This document shows positions 26,361 through 33,374 of a stretch of DNA of 61,622 nt, one piece after another. Position 1 is the stretch's first letter. Each line of letters starts with the position of its first letter. The translations under genes were made by a program, and so were the position numbers. The DNA is from Bacillota bacterium (GTDB taxonomy: Bacteria > Bacillota > Clostridia > Lachnospirales > Lachnospiraceae). The stretch spans positions 1 through 61,622 of the forward strand of contig JAEZFK010000027.1 of the NCBI GenBank assembly GCA_023437715.1, read 5' to 3'. A model generated the notes under the pieces. The model was not told where the DNA came from and made no database searches. It saw nothing but the letters and a program-made list of their open reading frames with translations.

Positions 26361-26381
26361 TTCAAATATGGAAATATTTTG

Positions 26382-26410
26382 TTGACAAATTGTACGACCC
26401 TATGTATAAT
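26382..26410 (+). promoter_or_regulatory. Consensus promoter of yceD-rpmF
   Basis: TTGACA (26382-26387), a 17-bp spacer and TATAAT (26405-26410): a perfect housekeeping promoter. Confidence 0.9.
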
Positions 26411-26437
26411 AACATAGGTGCGTATTAGGGGACTAAT

Positions 26438-26965
26438 ATGCTTATTAATTTAACCGAGTTGTTTACCCTGGAGGGGAAAGAGAAAACCTATACACCCGAT
26501 ATAGAGATGAAAGTCTATCACGGGCCGGGCGGCGATTATGAAGTGGTGGATGCAGAACCTGTGTCACTGCGGATCATGAACCTGGGAGACAAAAAACTGG
26601 AAGTGGAAGGGAAAGCCAAGCTTGCCCTTATCATTCCATGTGACCGTTGTCTTGATCCGGTGCGCATTGGGCTGGAATTTGATATTGTCCGTGCCATTGA
26701 TTTAAATGAGACGGAAGAGGAGCGTATAGCAAATCTTGACGAACAACCTTATGTTAATGGTTATAATCTGGATGTAGACCAGTTGGTTTGTGATGAACTC
26801 ATACTGAACCTGCCTATGAAAGTTCTCTGCAGCGATGACTGCAAGGGGATTTGTAATAGATGTGGAACAAATCTCAATCGCGAGACTTGTGACTGCGATA
26901 TTAGGTCTGCAGACCCTAGAATGGCAGTTATCCAGGATATTTTTAAACAGTTTAAGGAGGTGTAA
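26438..26965 (+). CDS. yceD: YceD/DUF177 family protein
   Basis: 175-aa DUF177 protein; the family is linked to 23S rRNA accumulation and is commonly encoded with rpmF. The sequence has the family CDRCLDPV around residue 67 and a second cysteine cluster SDDCKGICNRCGTNLNRET near the C-terminus, probably a metal-binding site. It starts at ATG 26438 after AGGGGA and ends two bases before rpmF, a conserved arrangement that supports the call. Confidence 0.9.
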   Translation: MLINLTELFTLEGKEKTYTPDIEMKVYHGPGGDYEVVDAEPVSLRIMNLGDKKLEVEGKAKLALIIPCDRCLDPVRIGLEFDIVRAIDLNETEEERIANLDEQPYVNGYNLDVDQLVCDELILNLPMKVLCSDDCKGICNRCGTNLNRETCDCDIRSADPRMAVIQDIFKQFKEV

Positions 26966-26967
26966 CC

Positions 26968-27150
26968 ATGTCTATCTGTCCAAAGAACAAATCTTCTAAA
27001 GGAAGAAGAGATAAACGTAGAGCAAACTGGAAGATGAGCGCTCCAAACTTAGTGAAATGCAGCAAGTGCGGCGCACTTATGATGTCTCACAGAGTATGCA
27101 AGGCTTGCGGTTCTTATAACAAGAAAGAAATCGTTGCTGTTGAAGATTAA
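26968..27150 (+). CDS. rpmF: 50S ribosomal protein L32
   Basis: A 60-residue protein of the large ribosomal subunit. The basic N-terminus PKNKSSKGRRDKRRANW is typical, and a zinc ribbon is formed by CSKCG and CKACG. AAGGAGGTG lies just upstream and overlaps the end of yceD. The zinc-ligand version is the form used when zinc is sufficient. It is followed by a strong terminator. Confidence 0.98.
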   Translation: MSICPKNKSSKGRRDKRRANWKMSAPNLVKCSKCGALMMSHRVCKACGSYNKKEIVAVED

Positions 27151-27159
27151 TGAAGAATC

Positions 27160-27191
27160 AGGCTTCCCGGAAAACCCGGGAAGCCTTTTTT
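27160..27191 (+). terminator. Terminator of yceD-rpmF
   Basis: AGGCTTCCCGG pairs with CCGGGAAGCCT around AAAA, followed by a T6 run. Confidence 0.95.
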
Positions 27192-27218
27192 CATTTTCGG
27201 CAAAAAGCAGCAACAGTA

Positions 27219-27247
27219 TTGAAAAAAATCCTCAATTATGTTATTGT
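27219..27247 (+). promoter_or_regulatory. Promoter of the hydrogenase-maturation operon
   Basis: TTGAAA (27219-27224), a 17-bp spacer and TATTGT (27242-27247). Confidence 0.55.
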
Positions 27248-27254
27248 TATACCA

Positions 27255-27402
27255 AGATAGTATCCTGACACCAAAAACAAAGTTTGAGGTAGAAGGTTCG
27301 GCAGTTTGGAGATTGTTTGTTTGCCGCGCCTTTATGGCGCGTTTTTTTTATAAAAACGGACAAACCAGCTGCCCTATGAAAAAGAAAAACGGAGGAATTG
27401 CC
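27255..27402 (+). promoter_or_regulatory. Leader with internal terminator, possible attenuator
   Basis: About 148 nt lie between the predicted transcript start and the regulator gene. A full intrinsic terminator (CGCGCC-TTTAT-GGCGCG, 27325-27341, then eight T) sits inside. CGGCA at 27299-27303 can pair with TGCCG at 27322-27326, whose last two bases are part of the terminator stem, so the two folds compete. I recognise no known riboswitch or T-box signature. Confidence 0.5.
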
Positions 27403-27654
27403 ATGGAAACGAGAATTGCGGTGATCGGTATTGTGGTGGAAGAGGAAGAATCGGTGGAGCTCCTCAATGAGATTCTCCATGAATACAGGAAACACATCAT
27501 CGGCCGCATGGGGATACCCTATCCCAAGAAAGAGGTGAGCATCATAAGCATAGCTGTGGATGCGCCTCAGAGCATTATTTCCGCCATGACGGGAAAAATC
27601 GGGAAGTTAAAAGGCATCAGTTCTAAAACAGCCTATCAGGGGGCAAAGGCGTAA
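27403..27654 (+). CDS. TM1266-type iron-only hydrogenase system regulator
   Basis: An 83-residue protein with a ferredoxin-like ACT/NikR-C-type fold: TRIAVIGIVVEEEESVELLNE, a middle GRMGIPYPKKEVSIISIAVDA, and a closing GKIGKLKGISSKTAYQ. This family is encoded with hydrogenase-maturation genes and is predicted to be regulatory. The start at 27403 follows GGAGG at seven bases; the longer frame running upstream would cross the terminator and is rejected. It is followed by hydG. Confidence 0.85.
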   Translation: METRIAVIGIVVEEEESVELLNEILHEYRKHIIGRMGIPYPKKEVSIISIAVDAPQSIISAMTGKIGKLKGISSKTAYQGAKA

Positions 27655-27718
27655 CAGCCTTAAAATAAAAATTACTGACGGAGAAGCTTAAGCTGACCCC
27701 AAAGAAAGGAAAAACATT

Positions 27719-29134
27719 ATGTATGATCCAAAATCACTGAAAGCAGAAGAATTCATTTCCCACGAAGAAATTCTTGCCACCCTCGACTATGCGGAGCAGA
27801 ATAAGAACAATGAAGCTCTGGTTGACCAGATCATTGAAAAGGCCAAGCTGCGCAAGGGCTTAACCCACCGGGAGGCCACTGTGCTCCTGGCCTGTGAGAT
27901 TCCGGAAAAAATTCAGGAACTCTACGATCTGGCGGAACAGATTAAAAAAGATTTCTACGGAAACCGCATTGTCATCTTTGCACCTCTTTATCTTTCCAAC
28001 TACTGTGTCAACGGCTGTACTTACTGCCCATACCATTTAAAAAATAAACATATTGCCAGAAAAAAGCTGACTCAGGAGGAAGTGGCAAAGGAAGTTATCG
28101 CCCTTCAGGACATGGGCCACAAGCGGCTGGCTATTGAGGCGGGAGAAGATCCGGTAAATAACCCCATCGAATATATCCTGGACTGCATTAAGACCATTTA
28201 TTCCATTCAGCACAAAAACGGCGCCATCCGCCGGGTCAACGTAAATATTGCGGCAACCACCGTAGAAAATTACCGGAAGCTTAAGGATGCCGGCATCGGA
28301 ACCTATATCCTGTTCCAGGAAACCTACCATAAGGAAAGCTACGAGAAATTACATCCCACCGGACCAAAGCACGATTATGCCTATCATACGGAAGCCATGG
28401 ACAGGGCCATGGAGGGAGGCATTGACGACGTGGGCCTGGGCGTGCTTTTTGGCCTTGAAATGTATAAATACGAGTTTGCCGGGCTTTTGATGCACGCGGA
28501 GCATCTGGAAGCGGTTCACGGAGTGGGCCCCCATACCATCAGCGTTCCCAGGATTAAAAAGGCCGATGATATTGATCCGTCTGCATTTGACAATGGGATC
28601 AGCGATGAAATCTTTGCAAAGCTCTGTGCCTTGATCCGGGTTTGTGTTCCCTATACCGGAATGATCATTTCCACCAGAGAAAGCCAGGAAGTGAGAGAAA
28701 AGGTGATTCGTCTGGGCGTGTCCCAGATCAGCGGTGCTTCCAGAACCAGCGTCGGCGGCTACCAGGAGGAGACCCGGCCTACGGATACGGAGCAGTTTGA
28801 CGTATCAGACCAGCGCTCCTTGGATGAGGTGGTCCACTGGCTTATGGACATGGGCTATATTCCCTCTTTCTGTACGGCCTGCTACAGGGAAGGACGTACC
28901 GGCGACCGTTTCATGAGCCTTTGCAAAAGCGGACAGATTCAGAACTGCTGCCAGCCCAACGCTCTCATGACCTTAAAGGAATACTTAATGGATTACGCTT
29001 CCGAGGACACCTTAAAAGCCGGTGAGGCTCTCATTGGAGCCGAGCTGGGAAATATCCCGAAAGAAAAGGTCCGCCTGATCTGCGAAGACCATTTGCAGAA
29101 AATTGAAGAGGGTATCCGGGATTTCCGTTTCTGA
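27719..29134 (+). CDS. hydG: [FeFe] hydrogenase H-cluster maturation radical SAM enzyme HydG
   Basis: Radical SAM tyrosine lyase that produces the CO and CN ligands (as an Fe-CO-CN synthon) for the hydrogenase H-cluster. The SAM cluster cysteines are Cys96, Cys100 and Cys103 (CVNGCTYC). The HydG-specific C-terminal cluster is supplied by CTACYREGRTG and the downstream cysteines near NCCQPN. At 471 aa it is full length. AAAGGA precedes the ATG. It lies between the TM1266-type regulator and hydF; hydE and the hydrogenase itself are not in this window. Confidence 0.96.
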   Translation: MYDPKSLKAEEFISHEEILATLDYAEQNKNNEALVDQIIEKAKLRKGLTHREATVLLACEIPEKIQELYDLAEQIKKDFYGNRIVIFAPLYLSNYCVNGCTYCPYHLKNKHIARKKLTQEEVAKEVIALQDMGHKRLAIEAGEDPVNNPIEYILDCIKTIYSIQHKNGAIRRVNVNIAATTVENYRKLKDAGIGTYILFQETYHKESYEKLHPTGPKHDYAYHTEAMDRAMEGGIDDVGLGVLFGLEMYKYEFAGLLMHAEHLEAVHGVGPHTISVPRIKKADDIDPSAFDNGISDEIFAKLCALIRVCVPYTGMIISTRESQEVREKVIRLGVSQISGASRTSVGGYQEETRPTDTEQFDVSDQRSLDEVVHWLMDMGYIPSFCTACYREGRTGDRFMSLCKSGQIQNCCQPNALMTLKEYLMDYASEDTLKAGEALIGAELGNIPKEKVRLICEDHLQKIEEGIRDFRF

Positions 29135-29198
29135 TACTTCTTCAGCACAGATGAACCATAACCATATTTTACGCTGACAATAAGAAGAGGTGAAAGGC

Positions 29199-30395
29199 AT
29201 GGGACTTAATGAAACACCGTCATCCGAGAGGGTGCATATCGGCTTTTTCGGCCGGCGCAATGCGGGAAAATCAAGTGTTGTAAATGCGGTAACAGGTCAG
29301 GAGCTGTCCGTGGTATCCGATGTAAAGGGAACCACCACAGACCCTGTTTATAAATCCATGGAGCTTCTCCCCATGGGACCGGTAATGATCATTGATACGC
29401 CGGGCTTTGACGACGAAGGGGCTCTGGGGGAACTGCGGGTAAGAAAGACAAAGCAGATTTTAAACCGGGCCGACTGCGCGGTCCTGGTTGTGGATGGAGC
29501 CCTTGGAAAGACGGAAGCGGATGAAGAGTTAATCCGTTTATTTGAGGAAAAGAAGATCCCTTATGTGGTGGCCTATAATAAATGCGACTTAACCGGAGAG
29601 CAGGCTTATTCCGACGGGCTTTCCGTCAGCGCGGAGAAAGGGCTGTTTATTCATGAACTAAAGGAGCGGATCGGAAGCCTTGTAAACACCGGGGATATGA
29701 AAATGAGGCTGGTGGGAGATTTGCTGTCTCCCTATGATCTGGCGGTTCTGGTCATTCCCATTGACAAGGCGGCTCCCAAAGGACGTCTCATACTGCCCCA
29801 GCAGCAGACCATCCGGGATATCCTGGAGGCAGGAGCCATCTCTGTTGCCGTGAGGGATACGGAGCTGAAAGAAACCCTTGAAAAGCTGGGAAGCAAGCCT
29901 GCCCTTGTGATTACGGACAGCCAGGCCTTTGAGCAGGTCAGCCAAGATGTGCCGGAGGACATTCTCCTTACCTCCTTTTCCATTCTCATGGCCAGGTACA
30001 AGGGCTTTTTAGAGGATGCCGTAAAAGGCGTGGCAGCGATTAAGGAGCTGGAAGACGGGGATAAGGTTCTCATTTCCGAAGGCTGTACCCACCACAGGCA
30101 ATGCGATGATATCGGAACGGTCAAGCTTCCCCGCTGGCTTAAGGAGCATATGGGAAAGGAACTGGTGATCGAAACTTCCTCAGGCCGGGAATTTCCGGAA
30201 GATTTATCTTCCTACCGGCTGATCATTCACTGCGGGGGCTGCATGCTGAATGAAAGGGAATTGGAATACCGGAGAAAATGCGCCGGTGACGCCTCAGTTC
30301 CATTTACCAATTATGGAATTGCCATTGCATATATGAAAGGGATATTAAAGAGAAGCTTAAGGGTATTCCCTGAGCTGGAAAAAATGCTCTTGTAA
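29199..30395 (+). CDS. hydF: [FeFe] hydrogenase maturation GTPase HydF
   Basis: GTPase and scaffold that assembles and delivers the H-cluster precursor to HydA. The G domain shows FGRRNAGKSS, DTPGFDDEG and YNKCDLTG. The C-terminal iron-sulfur ligands are in SEGCTHHRQCDD and HCGGCMLNERE. At 398 aa it is normal. ATG 29199 follows GAGGTG; the GTG three codons earlier is part of the ribosome binding site. It ends the maturation operon. Confidence 0.95.
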   Translation: MGLNETPSSERVHIGFFGRRNAGKSSVVNAVTGQELSVVSDVKGTTTDPVYKSMELLPMGPVMIIDTPGFDDEGALGELRVRKTKQILNRADCAVLVVDGALGKTEADEELIRLFEEKKIPYVVAYNKCDLTGEQAYSDGLSVSAEKGLFIHELKERIGSLVNTGDMKMRLVGDLLSPYDLAVLVIPIDKAAPKGRLILPQQQTIRDILEAGAISVAVRDTELKETLEKLGSKPALVITDSQAFEQVSQDVPEDILLTSFSILMARYKGFLEDAVKGVAAIKELEDGDKVLISEGCTHHRQCDDIGTVKLPRWLKEHMGKELVIETSSGREFPEDLSSYRLIIHCGGCMLNERELEYRRKCAGDASVPFTNYGIAIAYMKGILKRSLRVFPELEKMLL

Positions 30396-30432
30396 AAATA
30401 CACAAGGAATGGATCGAAAACTCTGTTTTTTA

Positions 30433-30461
30433 TTGACTTAATACCATATTTATGCTAATGT
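30433..30461 (+). promoter_or_regulatory. Promoter of the OadB-like gene
   Basis: TTGACT (30433-30438), a 17-bp spacer and TAATGT (30456-30461) with an upstream TGC (extended -10). Confidence 0.6.
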
Positions 30462-30467
30462 TAGAAT

Positions 30468-30704
30468 CGATGAGATATGGGGGAGTAGTCGGCATTCTGT
30501 AATCTTGTATAGTAATTTTACAGAAGTTAAGCGAATATTAGGGATATTTATATCCCGTTTAACTATAAATGACGAGACTTCTATCCTGGTTACCCGTAAG
30601 GATATTGGCCTTGTCATTTTTAGTTTACAGCTGCTTCTTTTGTATGGATTTTCGATGATTTCCCATATACTAAAATGATACACATGAGCGAAGGGAGATT
30701 TACA
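30468..30704 (+). ncRNA. Long structured 5' leader, unclassified
   Basis: About 237 nt lie between the predicted transcript start and the OadB-like start. Candidate helices are: ATATGGG near 30475 with CCCATAT near 30662 (closing helix), TTCTGTAA with TTACAGAA, GGGATAT with ATATCCC, and AATGAC with GTCATT enclosing TATCC/GGATA. GGGGGAGTAG just inside the closing helix resembles the start of the yybP-ykoY manganese riboswitch, but its other conserved parts are missing. It is possibly a cis-regulatory RNA. Confidence 0.45.
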
Positions 30705-31841
30705 ATGGAATTTTTACTATCGGGCATTTTTGCTGTCACAGTTCCCCAATTAATAATGTACCTTGTAGGTATCTTATTGATTTATCTGGCCATTAAAAAA
30801 GGCTATGAACCATCACTTCTTCTTCCTATGGGATTCGGTGCAATCCTTGTCAACCTGCCTTTGTCCGGTGTCATTGACCAGACATTACCGGGAATCGGTA
30901 ATACCCATGGTATCATCCAGTGGCTGTTTGAGTCTGGAATCGAAGCCTCAGAGGCATTTCCTTTGCTGTTATTTATCGGAATCGGAGCCATGATTGATTT
31001 CGGCCCCCTTCTGTCTAATCCTGTTATGATGCTGTGCGGCGCTGCTGCTCAGTTTGGCATCTTTCTTACCATTACCGTGGCTACTCTCATGGGCTTCCAG
31101 CTTTCTGACGCCGCCTCCATCGGCATCATCGGAGCAGCCGACGGCCCTACTTCCATTCTTGTATCACAGATTTTAAAATCCAATTACATCGGCCCTATTG
31201 CAGTAGCCGCCTACTCCTATATGGCCCTGGTGCCCCTGGTTCAGCCGGTAGCCATTAAGCTGGTAACCACAAAGAAGGAGCGTCTGATCCGTATGCCTTA
31301 TAATCCGGTATCTGTTTCCCATAGGCTTAAGATCGTGTTTCCCATCGGAGTTACCATTATTGCAGGCTTTGTAGCGCCTCAGTCGGTTGCTTTAGTCGGT
31401 TTCCTGATGTTCGGCAATTTGTTAAGGGAATGCGGCGTGTTAGGCAGCTTATCGGATACGGCGCAGAACGTGCTTGCCAATCTGGTCACCCTGCTTTTAG
31501 GAATTACCGTCTCCTTCAGCATGAAAGCAGAAGCATTCGTAACCTGGCAGACGCTTCTCATTCTGGTGCTCGGCCTTGTTGCTTTCGTATTTGATACCAT
31601 TGGCGGCGTATTGTTTGTTAAATTTCTCAACCTGTTCCGCAAAAATAAGATTAACCCAATGATCGGCGCTGCCGGCATTTCCGCTTTCCCAATGTCAGCC
31701 AGAGTTGTTCAGAAAATGGCCATCAGCGAGGATCCGACAAACCATCTGCTGATGCATGCAATCGGCGCAAACGTATCGGGTCAGATTGCATCCGTATTAG
31801 CCGGAGGCATTATCTTAAATATTTTAACTACGTTATTATAA
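30705..31841 (+). CDS. Sodium-translocating decarboxylase beta-subunit-like protein
   Basis: 379-aa integral membrane protein of the OadB/GcdB/MmdB family, whose members couple decarboxylation of a carboxybiotin-carrying protein to sodium export. About nine to ten hydrophobic segments are visible, and the hallmark IIGAADGPTSILVSQ is present, along with NPVMMLCGAAAQFGIF in the sodium-path region. The start at 30705 has GGGAG upstream; the ATGs at 30675 and 30684 are less well placed. No biotin carrier or alpha subunit is adjacent, so its partners must be elsewhere or its role is different. Confidence 0.9.
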   Translation: MEFLLSGIFAVTVPQLIMYLVGILLIYLAIKKGYEPSLLLPMGFGAILVNLPLSGVIDQTLPGIGNTHGIIQWLFESGIEASEAFPLLLFIGIGAMIDFGPLLSNPVMMLCGAAAQFGIFLTITVATLMGFQLSDAASIGIIGAADGPTSILVSQILKSNYIGPIAVAAYSYMALVPLVQPVAIKLVTTKKERLIRMPYNPVSVSHRLKIVFPIGVTIIAGFVAPQSVALVGFLMFGNLLRECGVLGSLSDTAQNVLANLVTLLLGITVSFSMKAEAFVTWQTLLILVLGLVAFVFDTIGGVLFVKFLNLFRKNKINPMIGAAGISAFPMSARVVQKMAISEDPTNHLLMHAIGANVSGQIASVLAGGIILNILTTLL

Positions 31842-31874
31842 ACAACTCTTGCCCAATTACGAAAGGAGCCAGTT

Positions 31875-32015
31875 ATGCTTAGTAGAATTTTAATATCCCT
31901 GGATATAATGTGGAAAGGGATGCTCAGTATATTTTTTGTTATCATCATGATTAGCCTGCTTATTATGCTGTTCCAGTGGTTTGAGAGAAATGTTTTAGAT
32001 AAAGAAGAAAAATAA
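31875..32015 (+). CDS. Small membrane protein, OadG-like
   Basis: A 46-codon gene: it begins MLSRILISLDIMWKGM, has one hydrophobic helix SIFFVIIMISLLIMLF, then QWFERN and an acidic-basic tail ending DKEEK. AAAGGAG lies upstream, and it starts 33 bases after the OadB-like gene. Gamma subunits (OadG) of sodium-pump decarboxylases have this layout, one N-terminal helix and a charged tail, so I infer a gamma-like anchor, shorter than usual. The homology is not proven. Confidence 0.6.
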   Translation: MLSRILISLDIMWKGMLSIFFVIIMISLLIMLFQWFERNVLDKEEK

Positions 32016-32027
32016 AAAATCACTTTT

Positions 32028-32078
32028 AAAGAGCTGTTGCCAGGAGCGGAGAACGTTTCGCCGGGCAGCGGCTCTTTT
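32028..32078 (+). terminator. Terminator after the OadB-like pair
   Basis: AAAGAGC-T-GTTGCC pairs with GGGCAGC-G-GCTCTTT (wobbles allowed) with an inner stem-loop, followed by TTTT. Confidence 0.75.
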
Positions 32079-32097
32079 TAAAAGGAAGGGTCTGAAA

Positions 32098-32132
32098 ACA
32101 GAAATGACATTTTCCATTTTCTGTGCTATTAT
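32098..32132 (+). promoter_or_regulatory. Promoter of the cobalamin operon with an overlapping inverted repeat
   Basis: ATGACA (32104-32109), a 17-bp spacer and TATTAT (32127-32132) with an upstream TGC. The inverted repeat ACAGAAATG (32098-32106) / CATTTTCTGT (32115-32124) overlaps the -35 and spacer and could be an operator. No B12-box riboswitch is visible in the 35-base leader. Confidence 0.55.
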
Positions 32133-32166
32133 TATTTAAGAAAGAAACGGAAAGGCGGAACATTAT

Positions 32167-32928
32167 ATGAATCTTCTGGGCAGCTTTGTAATTGCCTTTT
32201 CCATGTATTCCCATATTCCAATGCCTCAGGTGGAATGGACCAAAGAGCGGATGAAATATGCCATGTGCTTTTTTCCCCTGGTCGGGGCTGTAATCGGTTT
32301 GCTGGAGATTGCTTTGTGGACGGTCTGCGGGGCATTTGATTTTCCTTATTTCAGGCAGATTCTTCCGGTGGCTCTTCCCATCCTGATTACGGGCGGAATC
32401 CACATGGACGGGCTTTTGGATGTGATTGATGCCAGGTCTTCCCACGGGGAGACGGAAAAGAAGCTGGAAATATTAAAGGACCCTCACACAGGCGCCTTTG
32501 CCATCATCGGCTGCGGCGTGTACTTACTGGTTTATCTGGCTGCTTTTCAGGAAATGAGGCCTCAGATGATACCGGCCTACTGCATGATATTCATTCTGAC
32601 CAGGGCTCTCAGCGGTCTGGCTGTGGTCACCTTTCCTATGGCCAAGAAAAGCGGTCTGGCAGCGGCCTTTTCCGGCGCGGCTCAGAAGAAAACGGTGGGC
32701 ATTGTGATGGCAGGCTATCTGGCAGCCGCAGAGCTGGGAATCTGGTATCTGGGAGGAGCGGCAGCGGCTGTGACAGCCCTTTTTGTGTCGCTTTTCGTTT
32801 ATATATGGTATTACACCATGGCAAAACGGGAGTTTGGGGGAATTACCGGTGATCTGGCCGGATATTTCCTGCAGATCTGTGAACTGGCTCTGACAGCAGG
32901 GCTGGCAATTGTTTCCCATTGGGTGTAA
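32167..32928 (+). CDS. cobS: Adenosylcobinamide-GDP ribazoletransferase
   Basis: Joins adenosylcobinamide-GDP with alpha-ribazole (phosphate) to form adenosylcobalamin (phosphate); a polytopic membrane enzyme. The signature GGIHMDGLLDVIDARSS holds the conserved acidic residues, followed by KDPHTGAFAII. About six hydrophobic segments are seen over 253 aa, which is normal. It is first in the cobalamin operon, directly behind a recognisable promoter. Confidence 0.95.
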   Translation: MNLLGSFVIAFSMYSHIPMPQVEWTKERMKYAMCFFPLVGAVIGLLEIALWTVCGAFDFPYFRQILPVALPILITGGIHMDGLLDVIDARSSHGETEKKLEILKDPHTGAFAIIGCGVYLLVYLAAFQEMRPQMIPAYCMIFILTRALSGLAVVTFPMAKKSGLAAAFSGAAQKKTVGIVMAGYLAAAELGIWYLGGAAAAVTALFVSLFVYIWYYTMAKREFGGITGDLAGYFLQICELALTAGLAIVSHWV

Positions 32929-32955
32929 TGAAAAGAAAAACAGAGGTGACAGGAT

Positions 32956-33351
32956 ATGGTTTTAATCATCGGCGGAGCGTGGCAGGGAAAGCTGGATTTT
33001 GCCAGGGAACTGGCGGAAGAGAAAAAGGCGTCATATGACTCCTGCAAGGTGGCAGAGGGCAGCACAGACAGCTTTGAAGCGGCCCTGGACTGTCAGATCA
33101 TCCACGGCTTCCATAAATATGTCAGACGTCTCTTAAAGGAAAATAGAAGCGTGGAAGCATTTATAGAGAAAATAGAAGAGCAAAACCCGGAGGTTATCAT
33201 CACCTCTAATGAACTGGGCTGCGGCATCGTACCCATGGATAAGGATGACAGGGAGTGGAGAGAAGTCTCCGGAAGGGCATCTGTAAGGCTCGCCGAGAGG
33301 TCCGGCCAGGTATACCGGCTGGTCTGCGGAATTGCTTCCCGGATTAAATAG
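32956..33351 (+). CDS. cobU: Short CobU-like adenosylcobinamide kinase / guanylyltransferase
   Basis: 131-aa protein related to CobU, which phosphorylates and guanylylates adenosylcobinamide. The P-loop is IIGGAWQGKLD and the C-terminal half SNELGCGIVPMDKDDREWRE then VYRLVCGIA matches the end of CobU. It is clearly shorter than typical CobU (about 175-180 aa); the central segment is reduced, and the P-loop Ser/Thr after the Lys is Leu. So this may be a divergent variant with altered chemistry rather than a simple deletion. The gene order (cobS-cobU-cbiB) supports the assignment. Confidence 0.75.
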   Translation: MVLIIGGAWQGKLDFARELAEEKKASYDSCKVAEGSTDSFEAALDCQIIHGFHKYVRRLLKENRSVEAFIEKIEEQNPEVIITSNELGCGIVPMDKDDREWREVSGRASVRLAERSGQVYRLVCGIASRIK

Positions 33352-33374
33352 ATAAGGACTAAGGAAAACAGAAC

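Noticed and set aside
27255..27402. T-box leader
   Set aside because: No T-box core (GGTGGNACCGCG-type) or specifier loop; only the terminator is clear.
30478..30668. yybP-ykoY manganese riboswitch
   Set aside because: GGGGAGTAG is present but the conserved GTCAACA-like and AAGACC-like parts are not found, so I report only an unclassified leader.
32016..32166. B12 riboswitch before cobS
   Set aside because: The space after the promoter is too short and no B12-box sequence is visible.
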